Part shown: one piece after another, positions 17,594 to 26,720 of the stretch
Numbering within the stretch: the first letter of the stretch is position 1
How the letters are laid out: each line of letters starts with the position of its first letter
DNA from: Bog-950 sp964423405
GTDB lineage: Bacteria; Bacteroidota; Bacteroidia; Chitinophagales; LD1
DNA: 64,000 nucleotides
NCBI GenBank assembly: GCA_964423405.1
Contig: CAYREY010000001.1
Coordinates: 1 to 64,000 of the forward strand
Direction of reading: 5' to 3'
The notes under the pieces: generated by a model
Told to the model about the DNA's origin: nothing
What the model saw: the letters and a program-made list of their open reading frames with translations, nothing else
Database searches by the model: none
Made by a program: the position numbers and the translations under genes

Positions 17594-18629
17594 AAAAAGC
17601 AAAATTGCCCGATATAACACCGGCAGTGAATGAATGCAATGGGTTGCCGTTTTTATCGTAGCGGTAAATTACAGATTGCTGAACAAAATCCAGCGCATCG
17701 GAAAGGTAAATATCGCCGGTGGCTGGGTTTACAGCCATGCTGTATATGTTTCGGTTATCAGCCTGTATAAGCGGCGTAACAGGCACCTCGCTATCATCGG
17801 GGCCAAAGCTATATACACTACCATCGGTAAAATAAAGTCTGTCGCCGGCGGGGTTAACACACAGGCGCGAAGGATGGTGCCCGTAACCGGTATAGAAAAA
17901 TGATTTTACCTCGGTAAGGTTGGTAGTAAAGCAATAAAACCCTGCCGGTTGATGCGCAGCCGTATCTTCATCTACCGCTACCCATATACGGTTATACTTA
18001 TCTTTTACCATTCCGTTTACATCTCTGCCGGCAAAAGTGCCTGCATGGGCCGTAGCTGTATAGTTAGCAACGTTTACTTTATGTATGGTAGCAAATGTAT
18101 TGCTAAGGGTGCGGTTTATTTTTTGTTGCACAAATACATCGGCCCCTATAACCAGCATATCTTCTGTCCAGCCCTGGGTGTTTATGTGGTTTACTACTGC
18201 ACCGGTAGCGTAATTTACCACCCATATTTTACGTGCATACAGCTCGGTAACCAACGCTATACTATCGTTAACCGGTAAAAAACTACGGGGCGATGAGTTG
18301 GGAATAGAAATAGTATGCAGCCGCGTAAGCGATGGCAGGCGCACCACCTCTACCTTTGCAGAGTTGTTTACCACAATAAAACCTGTGCTGTCTTTTACAT
18401 ACATACTTTGTGCTACATCGCCCAGCATATAGCTATTGGCAGCATTAAACAGGCCATTGGTTACTTCGTTGGTTGTAGTATTGTACAAAGAAACTTCGGC
18501 GGTACCGAAATTAAAGTTACCCTCATTTACTATGTACACGCCTTTACCGGTTGGCAAATCAGGCGCGTTGTCCTTACCGCAAGAGGCAATGAACAATAAT
18601 AGGATGATATAGCAAAGCAATTTTCTCAT
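17586..18629 (-). CDS. Surface beta-propeller lipoprotein, BtuG-like (YncE/DUF5074 type)
   Basis: 347 residues with a lipoprotein signal peptide and lipobox (LLLFIASC, lipidated C17). The rest is a YncE-like repeat protein: GVYIVNEGNFNFGTAEVSLYN, GFIVVNNSAKVEVVRLPSL, IALVTELYARKIWVVNYATGAVV and MAVNPATGDIYLSDAL. In Bacteroides, BtuG lipoproteins of this class are propellers that cap the BtuB receptor and bind B12 very tightly. Its place directly after btuB (four-base overlap) in a riboswitch operon supports the same role. The exact blade count cannot be settled by eye. Confidence 0.75.
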   Translation of the reverse strand: MRKLLCYIILLLFIASCGKDNAPDLPTGKGVYIVNEGNFNFGTAEVSLYNTTTNEVTNGLFNAANSYMLGDVAQSMYVKDSTGFIVVNNSAKVEVVRLPSLTRLHTISIPNSSPRSFLPVNDSIALVTELYARKIWVVNYATGAVVNHINTQGWTEDMLVIGADVFVQQKINRTLSNTFATIHKVNVANYTATAHAGTFAGRDVNGMVKDKYNRIWVAVDEDTAAHQPAGFYCFTTNLTEVKSFFYTGYGHHPSRLCVNPAGDRLYFTDGSVYSFGPDDSEVPVTPLIQADNRNIYSMAVNPATGDIYLSDALDFVQQSVIYRYDKNGNPLHSFTAGVISGNFAFYE

Positions 18630-20482
18630 CGGCTGAAACGAAATTTTAGTGCGCCTTCAAAATTAATACCCGGCATAGGGCGTTGTGCTACATTCTGGTA
18701 TTGCTGGTTGGTAGCGTTGTTAACCTTTAACGCCAGCCCTACAAAATACCGGTCACGTATCTCCAGGTCTTTACCCAGTTCAAGGTCAAGCAGGTAGTAG
18801 CCTTTCAACTGCTGGGTATTATCGGTGGTAATATACACGGCACCAGTATAGCTGTTGGCTGCTTTTAAATAAAAACCATAGGTATAAAAAGTAACTATGG
18901 CCCTTGCCTGATGCAGGGGCACATAAATCAATTGCTTATTCAGCGATTGGTCGTAAGGCGAAAGCGGATCGAGGTTGGTAGCGCGGGTATAGGTGTAAGC
19001 AGTAAAGGCACTAAACATAAACTTCCGGTTATAGTCGGTGTGGCTGCTAATGTTCAATTCTAAGCCGCGGGTAAATACACGTTTAACATTACCGGGCTCC
19101 CAGTAAACACCGTTGTTGGTCCATTGTATCCAGTTATTGATGTACTTTGCAAAAGCATTGGCCCGTAGCACAAAGTACGTCTGATAACCATAATACAATT
19201 GCAGTTCGCCATCCCAGCTGTTTTCGGGTTTTAATGCAGGGTTGCCACCGGGCACCCAGTATAAATCGTTAAGCGTAGGAAAACGGTAATTGCGTGAAGC
19301 ATTGAGGGCAACTTTTAAGTGGTTGCTGTGAAAACTGTTCTGAAAAACTACTGCCAGCACCGGTGCAAATGGCGATAGTTGTTTGTCGTATATGGCCTGC
19401 CGCAGTTTAAACAATAGCTCTATCTGGCTAACCGGTGTGTATTTAACACCAGCCGATAACCTGCCGGAGTGGCGGCGGCGTATAGTACCATAAGCATTTA
19501 CCTGTGCCTGTTCGTAATCATAGCCAACGTCGGCCAATACCTGAAACTTGTGCAGACTATCATAAGTGAATGTTATGTTGTTACGCCACGCCTGCATTAC
19601 AGATTTTTCATCCATTTCTAACTGCGGGTTACGGTAGCGTATTACGTCATACAGATAGGCAGAGGTAGCACCAACTTTTACTTTACCATAGTCGCCCCGC
19701 CAGTTCAGCATATTGCGGATTGAGTAATCATCCTGCGATTCCTTTCCATCCGGCTTACTGATAACCGGTGGTATCTGCCGCTGTGCATCGCTTAGCCAGA
19801 AATAGTAAGCTATAGTGTTGCGGGTATTTATACGGGCTCCAAACTCCTGCATAAAATGCAGCAACTGTACCTTGGCATTGCTTAGTTTCTCTTTGGGTGT
19901 ACCGTGCTTATAGGTATTTACAAACGGGTAATTATTATCGGTTTGAAAATAACTTACACGGGTATTGCCCGCTATTTTACCATTGCCCATGTGTACTTTA
20001 CCAAACGCACGGTACGTATTAAAACTGCCGTAACCAAGCTCAAACTCTGCACCGGTGGTAGAATCAATTTTATCGTTAACCGTAAAATTAAACGAGCCAC
20101 CAATGTTGGCAGCCTGCGAGGTGCCGTTTACATCTATCCGGTCGGCCATACCTGCGCTAAACAACGATGCATCTACCTGGCCCAGCGAGGGCGAGTTAAG
20201 CTTAACCCCATTCCAAAGCAAATCGCTTTGTGCCGCACTGGTGCCGCGCACCGTTAGCGAAGCCAACTGGCCAGCGCCATAGTTGCGGATAAATACATTG
20301 CTGGTTTCTTTCAGTATATCGTTCAGGTTGCGCGCACGGTTATATTGAGTGAAAGCCCTTGTTTTTATTACTGCTATTGATACTTTCTCAGCCTGTGGCA
20401 GGGTATAAACACTATCGGTTACCGACTGTGCCTGCACTGCGGCAAACCAGCCTGCAAACAGATATGTTACAGCCCATTTCAT
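18626..20482 (-). CDS. btuB: TonB-dependent vitamin B12 receptor (BtuB-like)
   Basis: 618 residues, signal peptide about 1-18. The plug domain contains ARNLNDILKETSNVFIRNYGAGQLASLTVRGTSAAQSDLLWNG-type motifs (about 50-95), and a 22-strand-type barrel ends in FEGALKFRFSR with a terminal aromatic region. Length equals that of E. coli BtuB-class receptors. No carboxypeptidase-regulatory extension is present, unlike the other two receptors in the window. It is predicted to import cobalamin across the outer membrane with the BtuG-like lipoprotein encoded next. It overlaps both neighbours by four bases. Confidence 0.85.
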   Translation of the reverse strand: MKWAVTYLFAGWFAAVQAQSVTDSVYTLPQAEKVSIAVIKTRAFTQYNRARNLNDILKETSNVFIRNYGAGQLASLTVRGTSAAQSDLLWNGVKLNSPSLGQVDASLFSAGMADRIDVNGTSQAANIGGSFNFTVNDKIDSTTGAEFELGYGSFNTYRAFGKVHMGNGKIAGNTRVSYFQTDNNYPFVNTYKHGTPKEKLSNAKVQLLHFMQEFGARINTRNTIAYYFWLSDAQRQIPPVISKPDGKESQDDYSIRNMLNWRGDYGKVKVGATSAYLYDVIRYRNPQLEMDEKSVMQAWRNNITFTYDSLHKFQVLADVGYDYEQAQVNAYGTIRRRHSGRLSAGVKYTPVSQIELLFKLRQAIYDKQLSPFAPVLAVVFQNSFHSNHLKVALNASRNYRFPTLNDLYWVPGGNPALKPENSWDGELQLYYGYQTYFVLRANAFAKYINNWIQWTNNGVYWEPGNVKRVFTRGLELNISSHTDYNRKFMFSAFTAYTYTRATNLDPLSPYDQSLNKQLIYVPLHQARAIVTFYTYGFYLKAANSYTGAVYITTDNTQQLKGYYLLDLELGKDLEIRDRYFVGLALKVNNATNQQYQNVAQRPMPGINFEGALKFRFSR

Positions 20483-21459
20483 TCAACAACCAATTTGGTA
20501 GTGTGGTTAGCTATTGTTACAAAATACAACCCTTTACTAAAGCTATCGGTTGATAGTTGCCAATTGTAAGATGATACAACTTGCTGCAACAGTATTTTAC
20601 CTGTTATATCGTGTACTGTTATCGGCATGCCAATTAGTTCATCGTTCACCTTTACAAATACATTACCGGTAGAGGGATTAGGATAAATGGTGTATGCCAG
20701 CGTAGCAGCAGCCACATTACTTACACCGGTAGAGATACCGGTGGCATGTATCACCCCCACGGCATCTAAATCAAAACCGCCCGAAGCAAAAGGTGTAGGG
20801 TACGGATCATTAATTCGGGTGCCGTGCTGGTCGTGCGTAGCGTGTGCGCCAACCGAGCCTACCACATCTATAACACGTATATGTGTTATGGCATTTACAT
20901 CCAGGCCCGGTTCATCTTTAAGCTCCTCTAAATCGAACGGTGTGCCATAGCCAAACACATACTTACCGGCCAGATTGTTCACCAGGCTGCAATCGCTGCC
21001 CTCCATAGCCATTTGCGTGGTATCGGGTAAGTGCGAGGTTACCGGAAAGCGAAAAAAGTTAACCCCATCGCTACTCACCTCTACAAAAGCATACTCCAGA
21101 AAAGCAAGTGGAGCACCGGTATAAAAACCATTTTCAAATACTGCAAAATCGTACCCGGTTCCGTTGTAAATGGTTTGTGCAAATGTAAGGGTAGCCATAC
21201 CGCTATCACCCAGGCTAACCACTCCGTTCTGCCCCGCAGCACTAATGGCTGAGTTTTCGGAACCAACAGTTGTGTAGCCCGAATCGGGTATAGCTATGTC
21301 CATATACCCGCGTTGTAGGGTGCAGCCGGTAGCCCAGGCCACCAGTTCCTCCGAATCTTTACTAATGGCAGTAGAGCCCTCCATACCCGCAGCAGGGGCA
21401 AACTGCGCAACCGCCTGACTGAAGATACCCCAAAATGTAATAAACAATATCGTTCTCAT
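20479..21459 (-). CDS. T9SS-secreted surface protein of the B12 operon
   Basis: 326 residues, signal peptide about 1-18. The central domain (about 20-230) has conserved-looking segments GYDFAVFENGF, LEYAFVEVSSDGVNFFRFP and GGFDLDAVGVIH, resembling cell-surface proteins of unknown function often found beside btuB in Bacteroidota. A type A T9SS sorting domain ends the protein (YTIYPNPSTGNVFVKV...KGLYFVTI...TTKLVVE). A role in capturing cobalamin or related corrinoids at the surface is inferred from the operon only. The stop overlaps the btuB start by four bases. Confidence 0.75.
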   Translation of the reverse strand: MRTILFITFWGIFSQAVAQFAPAAGMEGSTAISKDSEELVAWATGCTLQRGYMDIAIPDSGYTTVGSENSAISAAGQNGVVSLGDSGMATLTFAQTIYNGTGYDFAVFENGFYTGAPLAFLEYAFVEVSSDGVNFFRFPVTSHLPDTTQMAMEGSDCSLVNNLAGKYVFGYGTPFDLEELKDEPGLDVNAITHIRVIDVVGSVGAHATHDQHGTRINDPYPTPFASGGFDLDAVGVIHATGISTGVSNVAAATLAYTIYPNPSTGNVFVKVNDELIGMPITVHDITGKILLQQVVSSYNWQLSTDSFSKGLYFVTIANHTTKLVVE

Positions 21460-21503
21460 GTGTTGGTATTAAGCCGGCAGGTGAAACACGCGCCGGTAAA
21501 CAA

Positions 21504-23408
21504 TTATTGTTTTACTACTCTTTTAACTGTGCTACCAATTTTAACCAGATAGATACCGGCATTCAGTGTTTCTACATCCAGCAATTGATTGCTCCCGGTT
21601 ATATTGGTGTTGTACACCAGTTTACCGGTAATATCAAACATATATAACTGGCTACCTATTGCCGCTGTACCGGTCACCACATTCAGGTTGCTGCCGGTAA
21701 ACGGATTAGGGTAAACTGTAAATCCGGTAACTTGTGCGGCCACTTCCTCAACACCGGTTAAGCCGGTTACATTAATCACTACTGCGGCAGTATCGGCTAC
21801 ACCGTAGGCATCTACTATGCGGTAGTAAACAGTATCGGTAGCTACTATACCCACCGCAGGGGTATAATGCAACTGCCCACATACTACATCTACCACCGAA
21901 CCGGCAATAAGTGAAGTACCCACAGGTTCTACCGTAAAGGCATCGTAAGCCAGGTTCTCATCGTTAGTAAGTATAGCTATCAGCGTATCGGTTACGTAGT
22001 TAACAGTAACGGCATCGTTATTGGCAACCGGTGCCGCATAGGCTGTAAAGTTATCTACAGCAAAGTAGGCCGGGTTATTCATACCAAAGCCGCCGGCCGT
22101 ATCGGTAGATGACAGATGAAACTCCAGGCTATCTACATTACCCAGTGGTTGCAGGTCTACCCAGCGCCAGTCGCGCACTATATAATCGTTGGCAGATAGG
22201 GTGTCTCTGTAATCGGCCAGGTAAAAATCTACCGATTGGGCTTTCATGGCTCCGTTTAAGTATCCATACACCGTTAGTTTAAACCAATCGGCATCGGTAC
22301 CGCTTACACCACCAAATTTTTTCGCAAACTGGTCGCCATCGCGCATACTGTAATAAGCATAAGTGGCATTAGTTGCATAAAAACCCTTTACCGGCCTGGT
22401 TGTAGCATCACCACTCAATACTATGCGGGCATCGCCATAATCGTTAGCTACTGCATAGGTGGCAGAGTTACCATAACCACTACCGGTAATGGCGCTGTAC
22501 TGGTTTGCACTGCCCTGTGTTACCGTATCTTTTATGTTAGAGTAAGTAAAGCCGCTCCAGGCATTCCAGTTGGTATTGTAGTTGTTTCTGAAAAAAGCAT
22601 GATCGCTGGCAAAGCCGCCGCTAAGGTCGCTACCGTTCCAAAAGCTATCGGCTGGCAGCGCCAGCGCCTCAAAACCACCACCTACCGGCGAAAGTGTTTC
22701 GTAAGTTGTAAAATTATCCAGCACAAAATACGCTGGTGTGTTCATACCAAAGCCGCCGGCGGTGTCGGTACTTTCTAAATGAAACACCAGACTATCTACA
22801 CTACCCAGCACCTGCAAATCTACCCAGGCCCATGTTTTAAGTATATAATCCTGTGTGCTATCGTTGCTGCGGTAATCGGCCAGGTAAAACTCTACTTTCT
22901 GTGGTTTCAGTACACCATTATCCCAGCCCTGCACATTCAGGCGGAACCAGTCGGGGTCAGTGCCCGTAGCCCCACCAAATTTTTTGGCAAACTGATCGCC
23001 GTTTTTCATACTGTAGTAGGCATAGGCAGCATTGGTAACGTAAAAGCCTTTAACAGCACTACCATCGCAGCCGGCAGTAAGGCGCACTTTGGCATCGCCA
23101 TAATCGTTGGCTACTGCGTAGGTGGCAGAGCCACCATAACCACTACCGGTTATGGCGCTGTACTGGTTTGCACTGCCCTGTGTTACCGTATCTTTTTTAT
23201 TAGAGTAGGTAAACCCGCTCCAGGCGTTCCAGTTGGCGTTATAGTTATTGGTAAAAAATGCTTTGCCGCTGTAAAAACCACCAGTTTGGTCGCTGCCGTT
23301 CCAAAAAGTATCGGCAGGTAGTACAAGGTTTTCGAAACCGGCTACCGTTTGTGCCGATAAACGGGTAACGAGAAATACTGCAAAAAGAAAAAAGTTAAAT
23401 TTTTTCAT
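21504..23408 (-). CDS. Tandem DUF4465 protein with T9SS sorting domain, first gene of the B12 operon
   Basis: 634 residues, signal peptide about 1-19. Two copies of a DUF4465-type domain (about 24-240 and 247-462) are nearly identical over long stretches. Each carries LPADxFWNGSD, NWNAWSGFTYSN, DTVTQGSANQYSAITGSGYG, YYSMxxGDQFAKKFGG and GGFGMNxPAYF. An Ig-like/cadherin-type segment (VTVNYVTDTLIAILTNDE...DTVYYRIVDAYG) and a T9SS tail (VYPNPFTGSNLNV) follow. DUF4465 proteins frequently accompany B12 uptake genes. As the first gene under the riboswitch it is a good candidate corrinoid-capture protein. Function has not been shown here. Confidence 0.8.
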   Translation of the reverse strand: MKKFNFFLFAVFLVTRLSAQTVAGFENLVLPADTFWNGSDQTGGFYSGKAFFTNNYNANWNAWSGFTYSNKKDTVTQGSANQYSAITGSGYGGSATYAVANDYGDAKVRLTAGCDGSAVKGFYVTNAAYAYYSMKNGDQFAKKFGGATGTDPDWFRLNVQGWDNGVLKPQKVEFYLADYRSNDSTQDYILKTWAWVDLQVLGSVDSLVFHLESTDTAGGFGMNTPAYFVLDNFTTYETLSPVGGGFEALALPADSFWNGSDLSGGFASDHAFFRNNYNTNWNAWSGFTYSNIKDTVTQGSANQYSAITGSGYGNSATYAVANDYGDARIVLSGDATTRPVKGFYATNATYAYYSMRDGDQFAKKFGGVSGTDADWFKLTVYGYLNGAMKAQSVDFYLADYRDTLSANDYIVRDWRWVDLQPLGNVDSLEFHLSSTDTAGGFGMNNPAYFAVDNFTAYAAPVANNDAVTVNYVTDTLIAILTNDENLAYDAFTVEPVGTSLIAGSVVDVVCGQLHYTPAVGIVATDTVYYRIVDAYGVADTAAVVINVTGLTGVEEVAAQVTGFTVYPNPFTGSNLNVVTGTAAIGSQLYMFDITGKLVYNTNITGSNQLLDVETLNAGIYLVKIGSTVKRVVKQ

Positions 23409-23524
23409 GGCTGAACATGTTTTTTGTTTAAAAAAATTCAGCTACGAAATGAGAGGGGGAAAATGGAAACCGTGCACCTGTTTCAATTCTCAGCCTTTCT
23501 TCCCGAAAGCTTGTGAAATAATAT

Positions 23525-23690
23525 GCCGAGGCAGGTCTTCTGGTTTTGCTCTGTTTTTACCGCCTTCCCGGCTTGCGCCAGTGGCATTAGTGGTAAAAAA
23601 CTATAATTAGAGCTTACAGCAGCGGGTACTACTCCCGAATTGCACGGGATTCCCTTTTAAGGTTAACCATTGTTACATAGTATAACCACC
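23525..23690 (-). promoter_or_regulatory. Cobalamin (B12) riboswitch
   Basis: Read on the minus strand, the hallmarks appear in order: AAAAGGGAATCCCGTGCAA (about 23660-23642), CCCGCTGCTGTAAG (about 23627-23614), the B12 box GCCACTGGCGCAAGCCGG (about 23585-23568) followed by GAAGGCGG, and the closing CCAGAAGACCTGCC (23543-23530). These match the conserved cobalamin aptamer core. About 120 bases separate the aptamer from the DUF4465 start at 23408 and can hold the expression platform. Family behaviour predicts repression of the seven-gene operon when adenosyl- or other cobalamins are plentiful. The aptamer accounts for most of the 355-base gap 23409-23763. Confidence 0.92.
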
Positions 23691-23763
23691 TAAGCGGTGA
23701 CAAATAAAATCTTTTTTATTTTCATGCTCTGAAAATATTTTCCACTTGCTACGTTTGTTAAAT

Positions 23764-24066
23764 ATGAGATACCTGCTGATACTGTGTTTTGGGGTTTTAT
23801 TGTTTACCACTGGCTGCCACAAGTGCCAAACGTGTGAGCAATATTGTATGTACTGCGAAACCAGCACCGGCCTGCGCCACAAAGTGTGTGCTACCGAGTA
23901 TCGTAACCAATATCAGGTTGACTCTATCAAAACCGCATTTATGCTACAGGGCTACAACTGCTCTAAACTAGCCGACAAACGGGATGTGTGCGACAACAGC
24001 AACAAGGTTAACGATGCTGTTAACTATTATACCAAGCAGGACTACTACTGCTACCCAAAAGAGTAA
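23764..24066 (+). CDS. Small cysteine-rich lipoprotein
   Basis: 100 residues from the ATG at 23764. That start gives a lipoprotein signal (MRYLLILCFGVLLFTTGC) with lipidated C18, while an upstream ATG at 23746 would add six residues. The mature protein has eight further cysteines: C21, C24, C28, C31, C42, C66, C76 and C96. The CxxC-x3-CxxC cluster next to the membrane anchor could bind a metal or form disulphides. It is divergent from the B12 riboswitch operon and convergent with the phosphodiesterase gene (three-base gap). No family recognised. Confidence 0.7.
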   Translation: MRYLLILCFGVLLFTTGCHKCQTCEQYCMYCETSTGLRHKVCATEYRNQYQVDSIKTAFMLQGYNCSKLADKRDVCDNSNKVNDAVNYYTKQDYYCYPKE

Positions 24067-24069
24067 CGT

Positions 24070-24882
24070 TTACCTTACTTGCAAATAGCTTACAGTATAG
24101 AATGTATTAAACTTCTGTAGCTTATCGGTATTAATCCAATCAACACCGGCTTCTTTCAGGGTGCGCCACACCCCGGGCTTATCGGGTATATGGTAAAAGC
24201 GGATATGCTTACCCATGCTATGGGCCTGTGCTATCAATGCATTTAGTTTCTGTTGTTGCGCTTCGGGCATTTTGCCCTTTCCTTTCCAGGTAAAGTAAGC
24301 ACCCCAGCCGCTGCTGTACCGTGTTACAACTTTTGCCTGTAAGGTATCGCCCATACTGTGCAGGCCGGCATCTACCGTAGCCAGTGCGGTATCTTCTTTA
24401 AGCAACGCCGCAACCGGTGCCGAGCCGGATATAAGAATATTAACCGCTTTCTGCTCAAGTACAGAATCGTGATGGTAAACGGTTAGTATATCGCGGTAAG
24501 CGGCTAATACTTCCTTTAACTTTAGGTATGTTTCTGTCCCACCGGTTTTAAAATCTATCATAAAAATAACCGGGGTACTGTAACCGCTGTACACACGGCC
24601 ACCGTTGTTGGTTATAATCCGGCGGATGGGGTCCAGATACAACTGCTGTATGCTTTTCTTTTTGCCAAGCCCCAGCGGCACATGAGCCACCTTTAGCTCC
24701 CCGTTATGTAAAAACACATCTATTTCTATACTGGTAAAGCCGTTCTCCAATGCTTCGGCCAGCGGACGTTTGTGTAAATAATCGTTGTGCGCGTGTGCAT
24801 TGGGCAGGGGTTGCTGGGCTGCCACGGTTTTTAAAAAAACACTGACTAAAGTCAGACAGAAAACAAGCAGGTGTTTATTCAC
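24070..24882 (-). CDS. Secreted PLC-like / glycerophosphodiester phosphodiesterase-like protein
   Basis: 270 residues, signal peptide about 1-22. The motif NAHAHNDYLHKRPLAEALENGF (about 27-48), followed by SIEIDVFLHNGELKVAHVP, corresponds to the catalytic His and metal-binding Glu/Asp region of the PLC-like phosphodiesterase TIM barrel, in the version found in AIM6-like bacterial proteins. MIDFKTGGTETYLKLKEVL and WINTDKLQKF are typical later barrel strands. It probably hydrolyses a phosphodiester in the periplasm; substrate unknown. Confidence 0.75.
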   Translation of the reverse strand: MNKHLLVFCLTLVSVFLKTVAAQQPLPNAHAHNDYLHKRPLAEALENGFTSIEIDVFLHNGELKVAHVPLGLGKKKSIQQLYLDPIRRIITNNGGRVYSGYSTPVIFMIDFKTGGTETYLKLKEVLAAYRDILTVYHHDSVLEQKAVNILISGSAPVAALLKEDTALATVDAGLHSMGDTLQAKVVTRYSSGWGAYFTWKGKGKMPEAQQQKLNALIAQAHSMGKHIRFYHIPDKPGVWRTLKEAGVDWINTDKLQKFNTFYTVSYLQVR

Positions 24883-24950
24883 ATTGCAAAAGTAACCTTA
24901 CAGAAATAATACAAACCAGTTTTTATATTCACACAACTAAACGCACCATA

Positions 24951-26681
24951 ATGAACGGAGGAGAAATAATTGCACGGGTACTGCAAAAACACGGTGTAAA
25001 ATATTTGTTTACGCTATGCGGTGGGCACGTGTCGCCCATATTTGTTTCGGCACAAAACCTGGGCATACGGCTGATAGATACACGGCACGAGGTAAACACG
25101 GTGTTTGCCGCCGATGCGGTTTCGCGTCTTACCGGTGTACCGGGTGTAGCTGTTGTAACCGCCGGCCCCGGCTTAACCAATACCATAACCGCGGTTAAAA
25201 ACGCCTACCTGGCACAGTCGCCGTTGGTACTACTGGGTGGTGCTGCTGCTACCATACTGAAAGGCCGTGGCTCGCTGCAGGATATAGACCAGATGACCAT
25301 GATGCGCCCCAATGTAAAATGGGCCGCCACCATTACCCGTGTAAAAGATATAGTACCTACGCTGGAAAAAGCCTTTGCCATAGCACAGGAGGGTGTACCC
25401 GGCCCGGTGTTTGTAGAGTGCCCTATCGACACACTATACGGCGAAGAACTGGTGCGTAGCTGGTACGGCGCCAAAAGCAAAGAAACGCCTCCTAAAAATC
25501 TGCAAGAACGCATAGTACAATGGTACATAAACAACCATGCTAAAAACCTGTTTGCGGGTAAGGACAGCGTAACCTTTGATGCCCCCATTAAACCGGTTAA
25601 ATACCCAACCCATTCATCGGGGCAGGTAGATAAAGCCATCAGCAAACTGAAAGCTGCTAAAAAGCCGTTGATGCTGGTAGGCAGCGGGGCCATGATGAAC
25701 CCGCAGAAAGCACACGCCCTGGCAGCAGCGGTAAACAAACTGGGTATACCGGTGTACCTGAGCGGTATGGGCCGTGGCTTGCTGGGTAAAGAAAATACCC
25801 TGCAAATGCGCCACCACCGTAAAGAAGCTATTAAAGAGGCCGACCTGATAATACTGGCCGGTGTGCCAAACGATTTCCGCCTTGATTACGGTAACCACAT
25901 TGGTGGCCGCACGTTCATATCTATCAACCGCAGCCGCGAGGACCTGATGAAGAACAAAACCCCTACCCTGCCTATACTGGCCGACCCGGGCGATTTTCTG
26001 ATAGCACTGTCGGAAAAATACCAGGGCAAGTACGATAGCTGGATAGAAACCCTGCGCGGCCGCGATGCCAAACGCGAGGTAAGTATAGATGAACAGGCCG
26101 CGGCGGCTGTTAACAAGGGTATGAACCCTATTAAATTATTCCGCGAACTGGAACCCGAACTGGATGAGAATACCATACTGATAGCCGATGGCGGCGACTT
26201 TGTAGCCACCGGTGCCTATACCCTGCGCCCCCGCCAGCCGCTTAGCTGGCTGGACCCCGGTGTGTTTGGTACGCTGGGCGTTGGCGCCGGTTTTGCACTG
26301 GGAGCCAAACTGGTGTTTCCCGAGAAAGATGTGTACATTATCTACGGTGACGGCAGCGCCGGTTATAGCCTAATGGAGTATGACACATTTGTACGCCACA
26401 ACCTGCCGGTAATATCGGTAATAGGTAACGATGCCTGCTGGAGCCAGATTGCGCGCGACCAGGTAGAGTTTTTAAAGAGCGATGCTGCTATGAACCTGGC
26501 CTTTAGCGATTACCAAAACATAGGTAAAGCCTTTGGTGCCGAAGGTGTAAAGGTAGATAACCTGGATGCGTTTAAAGCTGCCGTGGTAGAAGCCAAAACA
26601 CTTACGCGCAAGGGCATACCCTATATTATTAATGCCATTATAGGCAAAACCGATTTCCGCAAGGGATCAATATCTGTGTAA
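24951..26681 (+). CDS. ThDP-dependent enzyme, ILVBL/HACL2-like (acetolactate synthase family)
   Basis: 576 residues. The activating glutamate is E47 (DTRHEVNTVFAADA), and the ThDP/Mg motif GDG (466-468) is followed by ND at 493-494. Long stretches, including FTLCGGHVSPI, VTAGPGLTNT, QSPLVLLGGAA, SWLDPGVFGTLGVGAGFALGAK and EYDTFVRHNLPV, resemble remembered human ILVBL (2-hydroxyacyl-CoA lyase 2) more than anabolic IlvB. No regulatory subunit gene is adjacent, which argues against acetolactate synthase in branched-chain amino acid synthesis. A 2-hydroxyacyl-CoA lyase or related C-C lyase reaction is inferred. An isochorismatase-family gene follows 39 bases downstream. Confidence 0.8.
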   Translation: MNGGEIIARVLQKHGVKYLFTLCGGHVSPIFVSAQNLGIRLIDTRHEVNTVFAADAVSRLTGVPGVAVVTAGPGLTNTITAVKNAYLAQSPLVLLGGAAATILKGRGSLQDIDQMTMMRPNVKWAATITRVKDIVPTLEKAFAIAQEGVPGPVFVECPIDTLYGEELVRSWYGAKSKETPPKNLQERIVQWYINNHAKNLFAGKDSVTFDAPIKPVKYPTHSSGQVDKAISKLKAAKKPLMLVGSGAMMNPQKAHALAAAVNKLGIPVYLSGMGRGLLGKENTLQMRHHRKEAIKEADLIILAGVPNDFRLDYGNHIGGRTFISINRSREDLMKNKTPTLPILADPGDFLIALSEKYQGKYDSWIETLRGRDAKREVSIDEQAAAAVNKGMNPIKLFRELEPELDENTILIADGGDFVATGAYTLRPRQPLSWLDPGVFGTLGVGAGFALGAKLVFPEKDVYIIYGDGSAGYSLMEYDTFVRHNLPVISVIGNDACWSQIARDQVEFLKSDAAMNLAFSDYQNIGKAFGAEGVKVDNLDAFKAAVVEAKTLTRKGIPYIINAIIGKTDFRKGSISV

Positions 26682-26720
26682 AACAGTTGCCTGTTGTAAG
26701 AAATACAAAAACAAGATACT

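Noticed and set aside
23407..23610. Small plus-strand ORF (67 codons) across the riboswitch
   Set aside because: It lies antisense to the cobalamin aptamer and has no protein-like features; the RNA explains the sequence.
24951..26681. Assignment as acetolactate synthase IlvB
   Set aside because: No regulatory subunit or ilv genes are adjacent, and the sequence resembles ILVBL/HACL2 more closely.
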